DNA of 32,667 nucleotides from an uncultured Opitutia bacterium (GTDB lineage Bacteria; Verrucomicrobiota; Verrucomicrobiia; Opitutales; UBA953), in assembly GCA_903829855.1 (NCBI GenBank), contig CAIKRN010000056.1:1-32667 (forward strand), in the 5' to 3' direction. Under the pieces are notes generated by a model that was not told the DNA's origin, did not search any database, and saw only the letters and a program-made list of their open reading frames with translations. A program made the translations under genes and the position numbers. Shown here piece after piece: positions 14,016 to 22,226 of the stretch (positions are counted from its first letter, which is position 1; the number at the start of each line of letters is the position of its first letter).

Positions 14016-14037
14016 GGCGGGCTCGGAGAGCCCCGCC
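14016..14037. repeat. GC palindrome with one-base bulge, REP-like
   Basis: GGCGGGCTC (14016-14024), loop GGA, GAGCCCCGCC (14028-14037): the arms pair with a single extra C. The right flank GCCCCGCCCTAC (14030-14041) is identical to 6161-6172 near nadC. Confidence 0.65.
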
Positions 14038-14071
14038 CTACCTCCAAGCGGCGCTTACGACGCGCATCGCG

Positions 14072-15382
14072 CTACCACTCCCGCTTCTTGTGGCCGATGG
14101 TCGCGTAGTACAAGAGGTACAGGTAGCACGGCAGGATAATCCAATAGGCGTTCTGGACACCGAAGCGGTCTGCGATCCAGCCGTAACCAAGGGGAATGAT
14201 CGCGTTGCCGCAAAGCCCCATGATCATCACGGAAGCGCCTATCTTGGTGAACCGGCCGAGGCCGTCGAGGGCTAGCGGCCAGACGCCAGCCCAGGTGAGT
14301 GAATTCGCAAAACCCAGGAGCACGACGAACCAGAGGGAGAGGTCAGCTTGGTGGCTCAGGAATTGTACCGGTAGGTGCACGCAGACAATGAGCAGGGAGA
14401 GGATGACACCGAGCGCCGTACATAGCCGGAGCGCAGTGACCTGGCTGATGAAACGCGGGATAAGGGCGATGCCCAGCAGGTAGCCGGTGATCATGGCGGC
14501 CAGCGTATACGAGGGGAAGACCTTCGCTTCCAGCAAGGTCAGCCCCATCGATTGTGCGTACGGGATGATGGTGTCGACGGCGATCACGGACGCCCCCACA
14601 TGCAGAAAGATGCCCACCGCTCCGAGGATGAGGTGGGGAAATTGCCAGATGCTCGTCTTGTCGGCGTTGGCCTCCGCGACTTCTTCCGACTCATGTTCGG
14701 TATCGATTTCTGGCAACGGGGAGACGCGCACCAAGAAGCCGAGCACCATGAGTACCGTGCCGACGCAAGCATACGGGACAATCACCCGGCGGATTAGCTC
14801 ATCGAGCACCACCGCTTTTTCCCCGGCGGCCATCGTGGCCAATCGGTTGAAGAGGTCCGTGTCCGTCACGCGGAACACCGCCGCGGCAAATAATAGTGGA
14901 GCGAGAATTCCAGCCCCCTTATTACAGATGCCCATGATGCTGATGCGACGGGCGGCGGTCTCCTTGGGGCCGAGGACGGTGATGTAGGGATTGGCGGCCG
15001 TCTGCAGAATCGCCAGGCCGGCTCCGAGCGTGAATAGTCCGCCCAGAAAAATTCCGTAGGTGCGGGTCATCGCCGCCGGAATGAAGATAAAGGCGCCGAG
15101 TGCCATCACCCAGAAGCCGATCATCATCCCTTGCTTAAATCCCGTGCGATTCAGTAGGTGTGCGGCCGGCAGGGAGAAGAGTAGGTAGGAGATATAAAAA
15201 GCGAAAGTGACCAGGTACGCTTCGAAGTACGTGAGCTCGCAGCCGATTTTGAAGTAAGGAATCAGGATGGCATTGGCCCATGACACGAAACCAAAGATGA
15301 AGAACAGTACGCCGATGATGGCGATGGAGATGGCGGTCTGCCGTGGCGTTAGGTCGAGCGCATGCACGGTGTCGGTACTCAT
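14072..15382 (-). CDS. MFS sugar permease, FucP/GluP-like
   Basis: A 436-residue inner-membrane transporter with about twelve hydrophobic segments. N-terminal half: AIIGVLFFIFGFVSWANAIL, YLVTFAFYISYLLFSLPAA, LNRTGFKQGMMIGFWVMALG and LQTAANPYITVLGP. The FGF..W.N..L.P..K and Q.AANPY patterns are typical of the fucose/glucose-galactose:H+ symporter group. The C-terminal half includes HLILGAVGIFLHVGASVIAVD and ALDGLGRFTKIGASVMIMG. The sugar is unknown. The start is the ATG at 15382 (MSTDTVHALDLTPRQ); the frame stays open to 15781, but that stretch is antisense to slyD and Lys/Ala-rich. No adjacent catabolic gene. Confidence 0.9.
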   Translation of the reverse strand: MSTDTVHALDLTPRQTAISIAIIGVLFFIFGFVSWANAILIPYFKIGCELTYFEAYLVTFAFYISYLLFSLPAAHLLNRTGFKQGMMIGFWVMALGAFIFIPAAMTRTYGIFLGGLFTLGAGLAILQTAANPYITVLGPKETAARRISIMGICNKGAGILAPLLFAAAVFRVTDTDLFNRLATMAAGEKAVVLDELIRRVIVPYACVGTVLMVLGFLVRVSPLPEIDTEHESEEVAEANADKTSIWQFPHLILGAVGIFLHVGASVIAVDTIIPYAQSMGLTLLEAKVFPSYTLAAMITGYLLGIALIPRFISQVTALRLCTALGVILSLLIVCVHLPVQFLSHQADLSLWFVVLLGFANSLTWAGVWPLALDGLGRFTKIGASVMIMGLCGNAIIPLGYGWIADRFGVQNAYWIILPCYLYLLYYATIGHKKREW

Positions 15383-15424
15383 GGGCGGGGTGCCGTCAGC
15401 CTGCCGGCTCGCCGAGCATGGGCA

Positions 15425-15452
15425 ATAAAAAGACCCCGGAGGTCCGGGGTCT
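15425..15452 (-). terminator. Intrinsic terminator after slyD
   Basis: Read leftward, AGACCCCGGA pairs with TCCGGGGTCT (plus positions 15431-15440 and 15443-15452) with a 2-nt minimal loop (more in practice), followed by TTTTTATT. It lies 25 nt past the slyD stop. Confidence 0.88.
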
Positions 15453-15476
15453 TGATTCAGGCAATGAAGCGCTGAG

Positions 15477-16136
15477 TTAGGCCGAGCAACCGCAACCGCC
15501 AGAACCGCAGCCACCTTGCTTCTGGGCGACGGGTTGTTCGGTGGAGCAACAGCCACCCGCCGAGGCGCCTTCTTCCGAAGAGCAGCAACCGCCTTCAGAA
15601 GCTTCACCCGTGGAGCAACAGCCACCTTCGGAGCCTTCGCTCGAGCCGCAGCCACCCCCACCACAGCAACCGCCAGACTGGTGCGGATGACCATGGGCGA
15701 GTTCGGTGAGTTCGGCGGCGCGGACGGCGACGACCTTGATGTCAAAATGAAGGGTCTTGCCGGCGAGCTCGTGATTGCCATCGAGCGTCACTTCTTCGCC
15801 TTCGATCTGCTTGATCGTGAGGACGCGCATACCGAGATTAGTTTCGGCGTGGAAGCGCATACCGAGCTGCGGGGTGTTGGCGCCGAAGGCATTGAGCGGG
15901 ACGCGCTGGAGAAGCTTGTCGCTGTATTCACCGTAGCCGAGCTGCGGCGGCACCGAGATGGATTTGGTGGCGCCGACTTCGAGGCCTTCGACACCCTGCT
16001 CGAGTCCGGGAATGATGTTCTGGGCACCGTGGAGATATTCCATCGGGCCACGATCACCGGAGGCGTCGATGACGTTACCCTGGTCGTCCTTCAGGGTGTA
16101 TTCGATGCTGACGACAGTTTCTTTAGCTACGCGCAT
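15477..16136 (-). CDS. slyD: SlyD-like FKBP peptidyl-prolyl isomerase with Cys-rich metal-binding tail
   Basis: A 219-residue FKBP-type prolyl isomerase/chaperone. The FKBP part starts MRVAKETVVSIEYTL, followed by PMEYLHGAQNIIPGLEQGVEGLEVG (about residues 31-56) and the insert-in-flap region (VPPQLGYGEYSDKLLQRVP; GNHELAGKTLHFDIKVVAVR). After HGHPHQSGG the last ~65 residues are Gly/Ser/Cys-rich, with about 12 Cys including four GGCC motifs, and no longer resemble a folded domain. In E. coli SlyD, a His/Cys-rich tail binds Ni(II) for hydrogenase maturation. Here the tail is nearly all Cys, suggesting soft metals (Cu, Zn, Ni). The start was chosen by likeness to MKVAKD of E. coli; an ATG 6 nt upstream is also possible. 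Confidence 0.9.
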   Translation of the reverse strand: MRVAKETVVSIEYTLKDDQGNVIDASGDRGPMEYLHGAQNIIPGLEQGVEGLEVGATKSISVPPQLGYGEYSDKLLQRVPLNAFGANTPQLGMRFHAETNLGMRVLTIKQIEGEEVTLDGNHELAGKTLHFDIKVVAVRAAELTELAHGHPHQSGGCCGGGGCGSSEGSEGGCCSTGEASEGGCCSSEEGASAGGCCSTEQPVAQKQGGCGSGGCGCSA

Positions 16137-16153
16137 AGTCATTGGGATGGTCG

Positions 16154-16181
16154 AAATTACGGGGTTCCCAGCCGCTGGCAA
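16154..16181 (-). promoter_or_regulatory. Candidate promoter of slyD
   Basis: Read leftward: TTGCCA (16181-16176), 16-nt spacer, TAATTT (16159-16154), about 17 nt upstream of the start at 16136. Confidence 0.35.
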
Positions 16182-16246
16182 GTCACCATGCCATCTAAAC
16201 CTTGACCGCCCAGCGGGGGCGGGGTTGCCTTACCTTCCTGCTGTTT

Positions 16247-16322
16247 GGGGCCGTAGCTCAGTTGGTAGAGCGCGTCGTTCGCAATGACGAGGCCGTGAGT
16301 TCGAACCTCATCGGCTCCACCA
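16247..16322 (+). tRNA. tRNA-Ala (anticodon CGC)
   Basis: A 76-nt cloverleaf with CCA encoded. Acceptor GGGGCCG pairs with CGGCTCC and includes the G3-U70 wobble pair that identifies tRNA-Ala. Anticodon stem CGTCG/TGACG encloses loop TTCGCAA with anticodon CGC. D arm GCTC-AGTTGGTA-GAGC and T arm GTGAG-TTCGAAC-CTCAT are complete. A TTGACC at 16202 may be its -35; no good -10 is visible. Confidence 0.95.
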
Positions 16323-16334
16323 GCAGGATCCCGG

Positions 16335-17666
16335 TCAGGGGGTGGGCGGAGACTCTTCCGAGGTCTCTTCGGGAGCATCTTCTTCGTTATCCGGCGCGTC
16401 CATGCGGAGGATGGACTCGGCTTCACTGGCCGGCAGCTCCTGCACCTTCTTCATCTTATTGGTGATTTTAGTGTGCCGGGAAGTCGCTTCGATGACTACG
16501 TTGCTGGCCTCTTCGAGCTTTTTGTTCACCTTATCAAGCAACGCCCCGAAGGTGCCGAAGTCTTGTTTGATCGCACCAAGTAACTTGCCAATCTCCGCCG
16601 ATTTTTTCTGCACGACGAGGGTCTGGAAGCCCACGCGGAGCGAGTTGATAATCGCAAGCATCGTCGACGGGCCGGCGACCAGTACCTTCTTTTCTTTCAA
16701 CGCCTTCTCGATGCCCGCGTTGCGCAGCACTTCGGCGTAGAGGCCTTCCGTTGGCAGGAAAAGGATGGCAAAGTCGGTCGTCCGTGGGGCGTTGATGTAT
16801 TTACTCACGTCAGTGGCGAAGCCGAGCACCGTCGCTGCCAGCGCTTTCTGCGCGGATTGCAGGGCCTCAACGTTCCCCTGTTCGGATGCGAGGACGATAC
16901 GTTCGTAATCTTCGCGGGGAAATTTGGCGTCCACCGGTAGGTAGACGGATTCGCCGTCCTGACCTGGCATCACAATCGCGAACTCCACCACATCGCCGCC
17001 ACGTTCGCGCGGCTTGAAATTCTTGACGAATTGTTGGCCGGGTACGAGGGACTCGCTGAGTAGGCTTTCGAGGAACGTTTCACCCCAGATTCCTCGAGTC
17101 TTCACGTTGCCCATGACGCGTTTAAGGTCGTTGATGTTGCCTTGGATCTGCTGGACTTCCGCCATGTGCTTCGTGACCGCGTCCAGCCTTTCCGAGACCT
17201 GCCGGAAGCTCTCGCCGAGCCGGGCCTCCAAGGTCTTCTGGAGCTTTTCGCCGACGACCTCTCGCATTTCATTCAACCGTCGCTCGTTGTCGGCGCGCAT
17301 ATTTTCCAGCGCCGTCTCGACATTTTTCTGAAGCTCCTTGGTCTTCTCGGCCGTCTCGGCGGAGAAGTCGGCCACGGACTTGGCGGATTCGCGACGGGTG
17401 TCGGCCAAGGAGCCCATAATCTCGGTTCGGGATTCCCGAAGTCCGTCCGTCAGCTCTTTGCGCAACTCCACGGCTTGTTGGGACTGCGCTGAACGTAGGC
17501 GTTCAGTTTCTTTGCCGATGTCTTCACGTACGGTGCGGGCGACGGCTTCGGCCAGGCGAGCCTGATCATCGGAGGTTTGGCTAGCCGAGCGCTGGCTGGA
17601 TTTGATGAGGTAGGTCGTCCAGAGGGCCAAGCCGATGGCCGCCGCGCAGATGATGAGTGTATCCAT
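16335..17666 (-). CDS. rmuC: DNA recombination protein RmuC
   Basis: A 443-residue protein of the RmuC family, which limits inversions and is proposed to act as a nuclease on recombination intermediates. It has an N-terminal membrane anchor (MDTLIICAAAIGLALWTTYLI), a long coiled coil (about 30-185, with ERLRSAQSQQAVELRKELTD and similar heptads), and the conserved core. Core motifs: GNVKTRGIWGETFLESLL, PVDAKFPREDYER, TTDFAILFLPTEGLYAEVLR and GPSTMLAIINSLRVGFQTL. The tail is acidic. The ATG at 17666 starts at the anchor; an in-frame GTG at 17687 would add seven residues. Its 3' end lies 12 nt from tRNA-Ala, and it follows the gene at 17715 by 48 nt. Confidence 0.93.
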   Translation of the reverse strand: MDTLIICAAAIGLALWTTYLIKSSQRSASQTSDDQARLAEAVARTVREDIGKETERLRSAQSQQAVELRKELTDGLRESRTEIMGSLADTRRESAKSVADFSAETAEKTKELQKNVETALENMRADNERRLNEMREVVGEKLQKTLEARLGESFRQVSERLDAVTKHMAEVQQIQGNINDLKRVMGNVKTRGIWGETFLESLLSESLVPGQQFVKNFKPRERGGDVVEFAIVMPGQDGESVYLPVDAKFPREDYERIVLASEQGNVEALQSAQKALAATVLGFATDVSKYINAPRTTDFAILFLPTEGLYAEVLRNAGIEKALKEKKVLVAGPSTMLAIINSLRVGFQTLVVQKKSAEIGKLLGAIKQDFGTFGALLDKVNKKLEEASNVVIEATSRHTKITNKMKKVQELPASEAESILRMDAPDNEEDAPEETSEESPPTP

Positions 17667-17714
17667 AAAAGATTTCTTGCGCCACACTCTGCCCGCCGCG
17701 GACTATTCCGCAAC

Positions 17715-18254
17715 CTATCCCCGGGGGTCGGCTTCGATGGCGATGGCGTTGCCGAGTTCCCAAGCGGCTTCGTAGGCTGCGACATAGTCTGGCGAGGACC
17801 AGGCGGGCGATGCGGGCTCTCCGCCCAATCCGGCGATGAAGCCGTAACGGATACCATGCGAAATCCGGCGCCGACGGGGGTTCTCGCGGGCATTACTCCA
17901 ATCGAGTGCCGAGGTGAAGCCCGCGTCCGGAATCGGTTGCACGACCGAACGCCCGACCTGCCAGGCGACGACGCCCGCATGATCGAGGTCGCTGACCCGG
18001 CGACCCAGCGCGAGGGATAGTGGGACGGGGCCGTTTTGCCGCCCGGCTTCGATTTGGGCACGGATTTGTAACTGCAAGGCCACCCGCCAGCGTTCGTCCA
18101 CCGTGAGGAGTCCGAAGTCAAAATCGGGGTCATCCGCGGCGGTGTCTCTTAATTCCGTCCGGGCGTATTGCCGCCATTTGCTCAGCCATGTGTCCCATTG
18201 TTCGGTGCCTCGAAGGGGTGGCTTGCCCAGCCAGTCAGGTAGATCTTCTCGCAT
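17715..18254 (-). CDS. Conserved-looking protein of unknown function
   Basis: A 179-residue soluble protein with many Trp and Arg residues (MREDLPDWLGKPPLRGTEQW, SKWRQYARTEL, DERWRVALQLQIRAQIEAGR, SPAWSSPDYVAAYEAAWELG). There is no signal peptide, membrane helix or recognisable domain. Codon use and length suggest a real gene, and a good promoter lies upstream at 18275-18304. It is divergent from gspD across an AT-rich gap of about 190 nt and could form a unit with rmuC downstream. Confidence 0.7.
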   Translation of the reverse strand: MREDLPDWLGKPPLRGTEQWDTWLSKWRQYARTELRDTAADDPDFDFGLLTVDERWRVALQLQIRAQIEAGRQNGPVPLSLALGRRVSDLDHAGVVAWQVGRSVVQPIPDAGFTSALDWSNARENPRRRRISHGIRYGFIAGLGGEPASPAWSSPDYVAAYEAAWELGNAIAIEADPRG

Positions 18255-18274
18255 GAAATAGGGGGATTTAGTGC

Positions 18275-18304
18275 GATATATGTGTCGAAAAGAGGGATTC
18301 GCAA
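18275..18304 (-). promoter_or_regulatory. Candidate promoter of the 17715-18254 gene
   Basis: Read leftward: TTGCGA (18304-18299), 18-nt spacer, TATATC (18280-18275), about 20 nt before the start at 18254. It lies in AT-rich sequence. Confidence 0.5.
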
Positions 18305-18411
18305 GATAAAGGTGAAATAATGTTCACTTAAAAGAGGCCAAGTCCTTCATGATGGTCGACATGCCGAGCGTAAAAAAACCTCAAATAAGCGGATTTCTAA
18401 TCGAACTTATC

Positions 18412-18441
18412 CTGAAGATTGGTGTTATCCAACCATACCCT
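18412..18441 (+). promoter_or_regulatory. Candidate leaderless promoter of gspD
   Basis: CTGAAG (18412-18417, weak -35), an 18-nt spacer and TACCCT (18436-18441), then 6 nt to a GTG at 18448 that begins a good signal peptide. The surrounding 18255-18440 is AT-rich compared with the genes on either side. Confidence 0.35.
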
Positions 18442-18447
18442 ACTCCA

Positions 18448-20532
18448 GTGATTAGCTCTATTACGTCCCCGCGCGAACGCCGGGCTCATCTCCCTCTTGT
18501 TTGCCTAATGCTTGCAGGTGCTTTCGCGCCCGTAGAGTTTTTCGGCCAAGCCGCCCCTGCAGCCGCCCCCGCGGCCGTAGTCTCGGCTACCGCCGCCGCT
18601 GTCCCGGTGCCCGAGCTTGCCGGCTCCGATAAGGTCGGCCCAGTGATCCTGCGCGACGAAACGGTCGCCCAAGTGCTCGACCTGATGCAGCGCTGGACGG
18701 GCAAATCCATTCTCCGCCCGCAGGCCTTACCCGCCAGCCTCTACACGCTCTCCTTGCCGGCCTCCGTGACGCGCGATGAGGCACTGCTGGCGATCGAAAC
18801 CTTGCTCAACCTGAACGGCATCGCGGTCATTCAGCAGGGCGACAAGTTCCTCAAGGTTATCCCAAACCTCGTCGCCAAGGGCGAGTCGCCCGCGCTCATC
18901 GCGGATAGCACGCTGAAGATGCCCCCCAGCGGCCGCATCGCTTCCAAGATTTTCACCCTGAAGCACGCAAACGCTCAGGAGTTTGCGACGCAGATCGTAG
19001 GCATCTTGAATACCACGCTGGCGGCCCCGCCCGTATTCTTCGGTCGCAATAACGCCCTGCTGATCACGGATTCAATCACCAATCTGCAGAAGATTGAAAA
19101 CCTGATGCTGCAGCTCGACAAGCCACAGCTCGATGTCATCGCCACCAAGGCCTACATACTCAAGAGCGCGATGGCTACGGACATCGTTACCAAGCTGACA
19201 ACCATGCTGCGCACGCCCCAGGCCGCTTCCGGGGCTGCTCCGTTCCGCCTCAGCACGGGCACGACCTTCTTGGCCGACGAACGCACCAACCGCGTGCTGC
19301 TCCTCGGCTCTGCCGATCAGCATGATTTCTTCGACAAGCTCATCGAGACGCTCGACCAGAAGTCCAATCCCAACACCAAGACTGATGTGATCTTCCTCCG
19401 CCACGCGGATGCGAAAGCCGTCGCCGATGTCGTCACCTCGCTGGTGACTGGGCAGAATACCGCGACGACCCGCACGAACGGGGCCGCCAAGACGACCACG
19501 CTCAACCGCACGCCCGCCCCCGCCGCCGCCCCTGGTGCGCCCTCCGGCCCACAGAATGGCGCCGATGAATTCAGCAGCATGGTCACGGTGATTCCGGATA
19601 TCCGCAGCAACTCCGTCGTCGTCTCAGGCACGACCGACGACCTTCGCCTCCTGCATGATTTGATCGACAAGGTGGACATCGTCCTCCCGCAAGTCCGTGT
19701 CGAGGTTGTCATCGCTGAAGTGACCCTAACGGATAACGACCAGAATGGCATCAGTGCGCTTGGACTCAGTGTGACAGCCGGGAAGCTGACGGGTGTCAAT
19801 GGCACGGTCGCTGGCGGCACGGTCGGGGCAAATGTCAATGGCACGGGTATCGCTACCCTCGCGCCGAATGGCTCGCTCACCGGCGCCATCGGTCTCAGCA
19901 CGACCGACCGCTTGAATAATTACCGCGTGCTTTCCGTTCCTTCGGTGACGACCACCCACAACAAGGAAGCCACGATCTTCGTCGGCGAATCAGATCCGGT
20001 CATTACCGGAACGACTACTTCCACGGTCACCGCGGGCACCTCTACTTCGACGGTCACGATGCGCGACATCGGCATCAACCTCAAGATCCTGCCCCTCATT
20101 GGCAAAGACGGTGCCGTGCAGATGCAGGTTTCGCAGTCCGTCGAAGACATTATCCGCACCACGGTCGTCGACGGAAACGACCAACCGATCATCGGCCGCC
20201 GCACCATGGATTCATATGTCAGTGCGATGAGCGGTGAAATTATCGTCATGGGCGGCCTGCAGCGGACTACGAAGAAAAAGGTTACGACGCGCCTTGGTCC
20301 GATTCCCATCATTGGCGACTTCTTGGGCTCCACGACCGATGTCGAAGTGCGCCAAGAGCTGGTGATTTTCATGCGTCCTTACGTCTTGAATGCTTCCGCC
20401 GTCGATAATCTCGACGCCCTCAGCCGCATCGATGCATCGTCCGTCGGCCCCGATGTGCGCAAGTTTATCGACCGTGCTCCAGGCAAGCCCCTGCCGGTTG
20501 AAGGTAAGCCCGCCGCGCCTGCCGCCAAGTAA
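18448..20532 (+). CDS. gspD: Type II secretion system secretin GspD
   Basis: A 694-residue outer-membrane channel of the T2SS. From the GTG at 18448 the N-terminus is a Sec signal (RERRAHLPLVCLMLAGAF, cleavage likely after GQA at about residue 35), then an Ala/Pro linker. N0 follows (VILRDETVAQVLDLMQRWTG), then N1-N3 (KIFTLKHANAQEFATQIVGIL; TKAYILKSAMATDIVTKL; DVIFLRHADAKAVADVVTSL) with an Ala/Pro/Thr insert. The secretin barrel runs from VRVEVVIAEVTLTDNDQNG to VRQELVIFMRPYVL, including VLSVPSVTTTHNKEATIFVG and SGEIIVMGGLQRTT. The frame is open to an ATG at 18349, but those 33 codons are AT-rich and use codons rare elsewhere. gspE begins 1 nt after the stop. Confidence 0.93.
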   Translation: MISSITSPRERRAHLPLVCLMLAGAFAPVEFFGQAAPAAAPAAVVSATAAAVPVPELAGSDKVGPVILRDETVAQVLDLMQRWTGKSILRPQALPASLYTLSLPASVTRDEALLAIETLLNLNGIAVIQQGDKFLKVIPNLVAKGESPALIADSTLKMPPSGRIASKIFTLKHANAQEFATQIVGILNTTLAAPPVFFGRNNALLITDSITNLQKIENLMLQLDKPQLDVIATKAYILKSAMATDIVTKLTTMLRTPQAASGAAPFRLSTGTTFLADERTNRVLLLGSADQHDFFDKLIETLDQKSNPNTKTDVIFLRHADAKAVADVVTSLVTGQNTATTRTNGAAKTTTLNRTPAPAAAPGAPSGPQNGADEFSSMVTVIPDIRSNSVVVSGTTDDLRLLHDLIDKVDIVLPQVRVEVVIAEVTLTDNDQNGISALGLSVTAGKLTGVNGTVAGGTVGANVNGTGIATLAPNGSLTGAIGLSTTDRLNNYRVLSVPSVTTTHNKEATIFVGESDPVITGTTTSTVTAGTSTSTVTMRDIGINLKILPLIGKDGAVQMQVSQSVEDIIRTTVVDGNDQPIIGRRTMDSYVSAMSGEIIVMGGLQRTTKKKVTTRLGPIPIIGDFLGSTTDVEVRQELVIFMRPYVLNASAVDNLDALSRIDASSVGPDVRKFIDRAPGKPLPVEGKPAAPAAK

Positions 20533-20533
20533 T

Positions 20534-22219
20534 ATGCGGACAGTTAACCGGAACGGACTTCCTCCGGCGATAGCCGAGAGACTCAGCGATGAAGCCCGGG
20601 CTTCCTTTGCCGAGACTCCGCGTGAGGCCCGCTTCAAGTTTCTCGCTCAAGCCTTGGGCCTCGATGAAGCTGCCTTGCTGGCCGAACTGTCGAAACTCAC
20701 GGGCCTTGAGGTGCTCGAAGAGCCCGCGATTGATCCGGATGGGTTGAAGATTCTGCCCGCGCGCATTGCCTCCGAAGCCCAAGTTGTTCCGACGCTGATG
20801 CCTGGCGGCGAAGTGGGTCGGCTGCATCTCGTCACCTCGCTCCCTCCCGACCACGACACCGCCCACTGGGTCGCGACCTTTGCCGCCCGCCGCCCGAAAT
20901 GGTATTTGGCTCCGCCCGAACGCGTGGCCCAACTGATTACCGAAAATTACGGCGTCGGCTCTGGTAGCCTTGACGATGAAGCCGATGGGCTGGACGAATA
21001 TGAAGCCGCCCCTTCGGATGTGGAAGCCGACCAAGATGCGGCTGTAGTCCGTTTCGTTACCGACGTCCTGACGCAGGCGGTCGCCGAAGGCGCCACGGAC
21101 GTTCACTTCGAGCCGCAAGAGACCAACCTCCGTATTCGTTACCGCGTCGACGGCGTGCTCATCGCGGTCCCTTTGCCGGAAAACTTGGCCCGCTTCCAAG
21201 ATGCTATTATTTCCCGCCTGAAGATTATGGCGCGGCTGAATATCTCCGAGCGCCGCCTCCCGCAGGACGGACGCATCAATTTCCGTGATGGCAAGACGGT
21301 GCTCGATATTCGCGTCTCGACGATTCCGACCATCTACGCCGAATCCGTTTCCCTGCGTCTGCTCAACCAGCGCAAGGAAGCTTACAACATGGACCGCATC
21401 GGCATGGACGCCGAGGAGCAGGCCGCGGTGCGCAAGGTGCTGGATTACCCACACGGGATCATTCTCGTGACCGGCCCGACCGGCTCAGGTAAGTCCACCA
21501 CGCTCAATGCCTTCCTTCAGGCCATCAACTCGCCCGAGCTGCGCATCGTCACGATTGAAGATCCGATCGAGTATGAAGTGCCCGGCGCCAATCAGGTCCA
21601 GACCCGCGCTGAAATCGGCCTCACTTTCGCGAGCGCTCTCCGGAGTACACTGCGACAGGACCCCGACGTCATCATGGTCGGGGAAATCCGTGACCTCGAG
21701 ACCGCCGAGATTTCCATCCGCGCCTCGCTGACGGGTCACCTGGTCTTCTCGACCCTCCACACCAATGACGCCCCCGGCGCCATTACCCGCTTGGTCGATA
21801 TGGGCGTGGAGCCTTTCCTCGTTGGTTCAGCCGTGGAGCTGGTCATTGCCCAACGTCTCGTCCGTCGCCTCTGCGCCGATTGTGCCAAGACCGTTCCGGT
21901 AGATCGGGCCAAACTTCTGCCCGCGCTCGAGGCGCTGGGAATGGATGAAAGTTTCCTGAAAGGCGTGACGTCACTCCGCGAGGCCGTGGGTTGCCGGAAG
22001 TGCCGCAGCACGGGCTACCGTGGGCGCGTGGGCGTCTTCGAAATTTTCCACCCCAAGCCCTTGCATGATCTGGTCGTCGGACGCGTCAGTAACCGCGAGC
22101 TCACTGAAAAAGCCATCGCGCAGGGCATGCGCCCACTCGCCAAGTCCGGCTGGCTTAAGGTCGTCGCTGGTAACACCACGATTGACGAGCTCGTCCGTAA
22201 CCTGAGCTCGAACGAGTAA
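20534..22219 (+). CDS. gspE: Type II secretion ATPase GspE
   Basis: A 561-residue hexameric ATPase on the cytoplasmic face that powers pseudopilus assembly. The N-terminal domain (1-140) is a PilB/MshE-like N module. The ATPase core has Walker A GPTGSGKST (about 314-322), the Asp box TIEDPIEY, Walker B DPDVIMVGEIRD (about 377-387) and the His box GHLVFSTLHTNDAPGA (about 401-416). The C-terminal tetracysteine zinc site is C447/C450 and C487/C490 (CADC, CRKC), as in GspE/PilB. The start ATG lies 1 nt after the gspD stop. A longer frame from 20390 would overlap gspD and was rejected. Confidence 0.96.
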   Translation: MRTVNRNGLPPAIAERLSDEARASFAETPREARFKFLAQALGLDEAALLAELSKLTGLEVLEEPAIDPDGLKILPARIASEAQVVPTLMPGGEVGRLHLVTSLPPDHDTAHWVATFAARRPKWYLAPPERVAQLITENYGVGSGSLDDEADGLDEYEAAPSDVEADQDAAVVRFVTDVLTQAVAEGATDVHFEPQETNLRIRYRVDGVLIAVPLPENLARFQDAIISRLKIMARLNISERRLPQDGRINFRDGKTVLDIRVSTIPTIYAESVSLRLLNQRKEAYNMDRIGMDAEEQAAVRKVLDYPHGIILVTGPTGSGKSTTLNAFLQAINSPELRIVTIEDPIEYEVPGANQVQTRAEIGLTFASALRSTLRQDPDVIMVGEIRDLETAEISIRASLTGHLVFSTLHTNDAPGAITRLVDMGVEPFLVGSAVELVIAQRLVRRLCADCAKTVPVDRAKLLPALEALGMDESFLKGVTSLREAVGCRKCRSTGYRGRVGVFEIFHPKPLHDLVVGRVSNRELTEKAIAQGMRPLAKSGWLKVVAGNTTIDELVRNLSSNE

Positions 22220-22226
22220 CGGAGCG

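Larger units (their letters stand above)
13802..14071. other. Gene-free intergenic repeat patch
   Basis: About 270 nt between the stop codons of the convergent osmC-family and MFS genes. It holds a 24-nt-period tandem duplication (13810-13850), the palindrome at 13924-13944 and the palindrome at 14016-14037. Between them is sequence with no credible gene: the open frames that cross it have no domain and differ in composition from their neighbours. It looks like a mosaic of dispersed repeats. Confidence 0.6.

Noticed and set aside
13859-14275. 138-codon open frame across the repeat patch
   Set aside because: Translation of palindromes and antisense MFS sequence, with no domain or start context.
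15520-15690. DNA repeat array from GGAGCAACAGCCACC-like units
   Set aside because: These are codons for the repeated GGCCS motif of the SlyD tail and are explained by the protein.
15383-15781. N-terminal extension of the MFS permease
   Set aside because: Ala/Lys/Val repeats come from reading the slyD Cys-rich tail in another frame, and a terminator lies in between.
15516-16205. 229-codon open frame opposite slyD
   Set aside because: Antisense shadow of the SlyD gene, with no recognisable domain.
20390-20533. Longer gspE start
   Set aside because: It overlaps gspD coding sequence in another frame and is Ser/Pro-rich. The ATG at 20534 follows the gspD stop directly.
20465-21454. 329-codon open frame opposite gspE
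   Set aside because: Antisense shadow; gspE carries all ATPase motifs.
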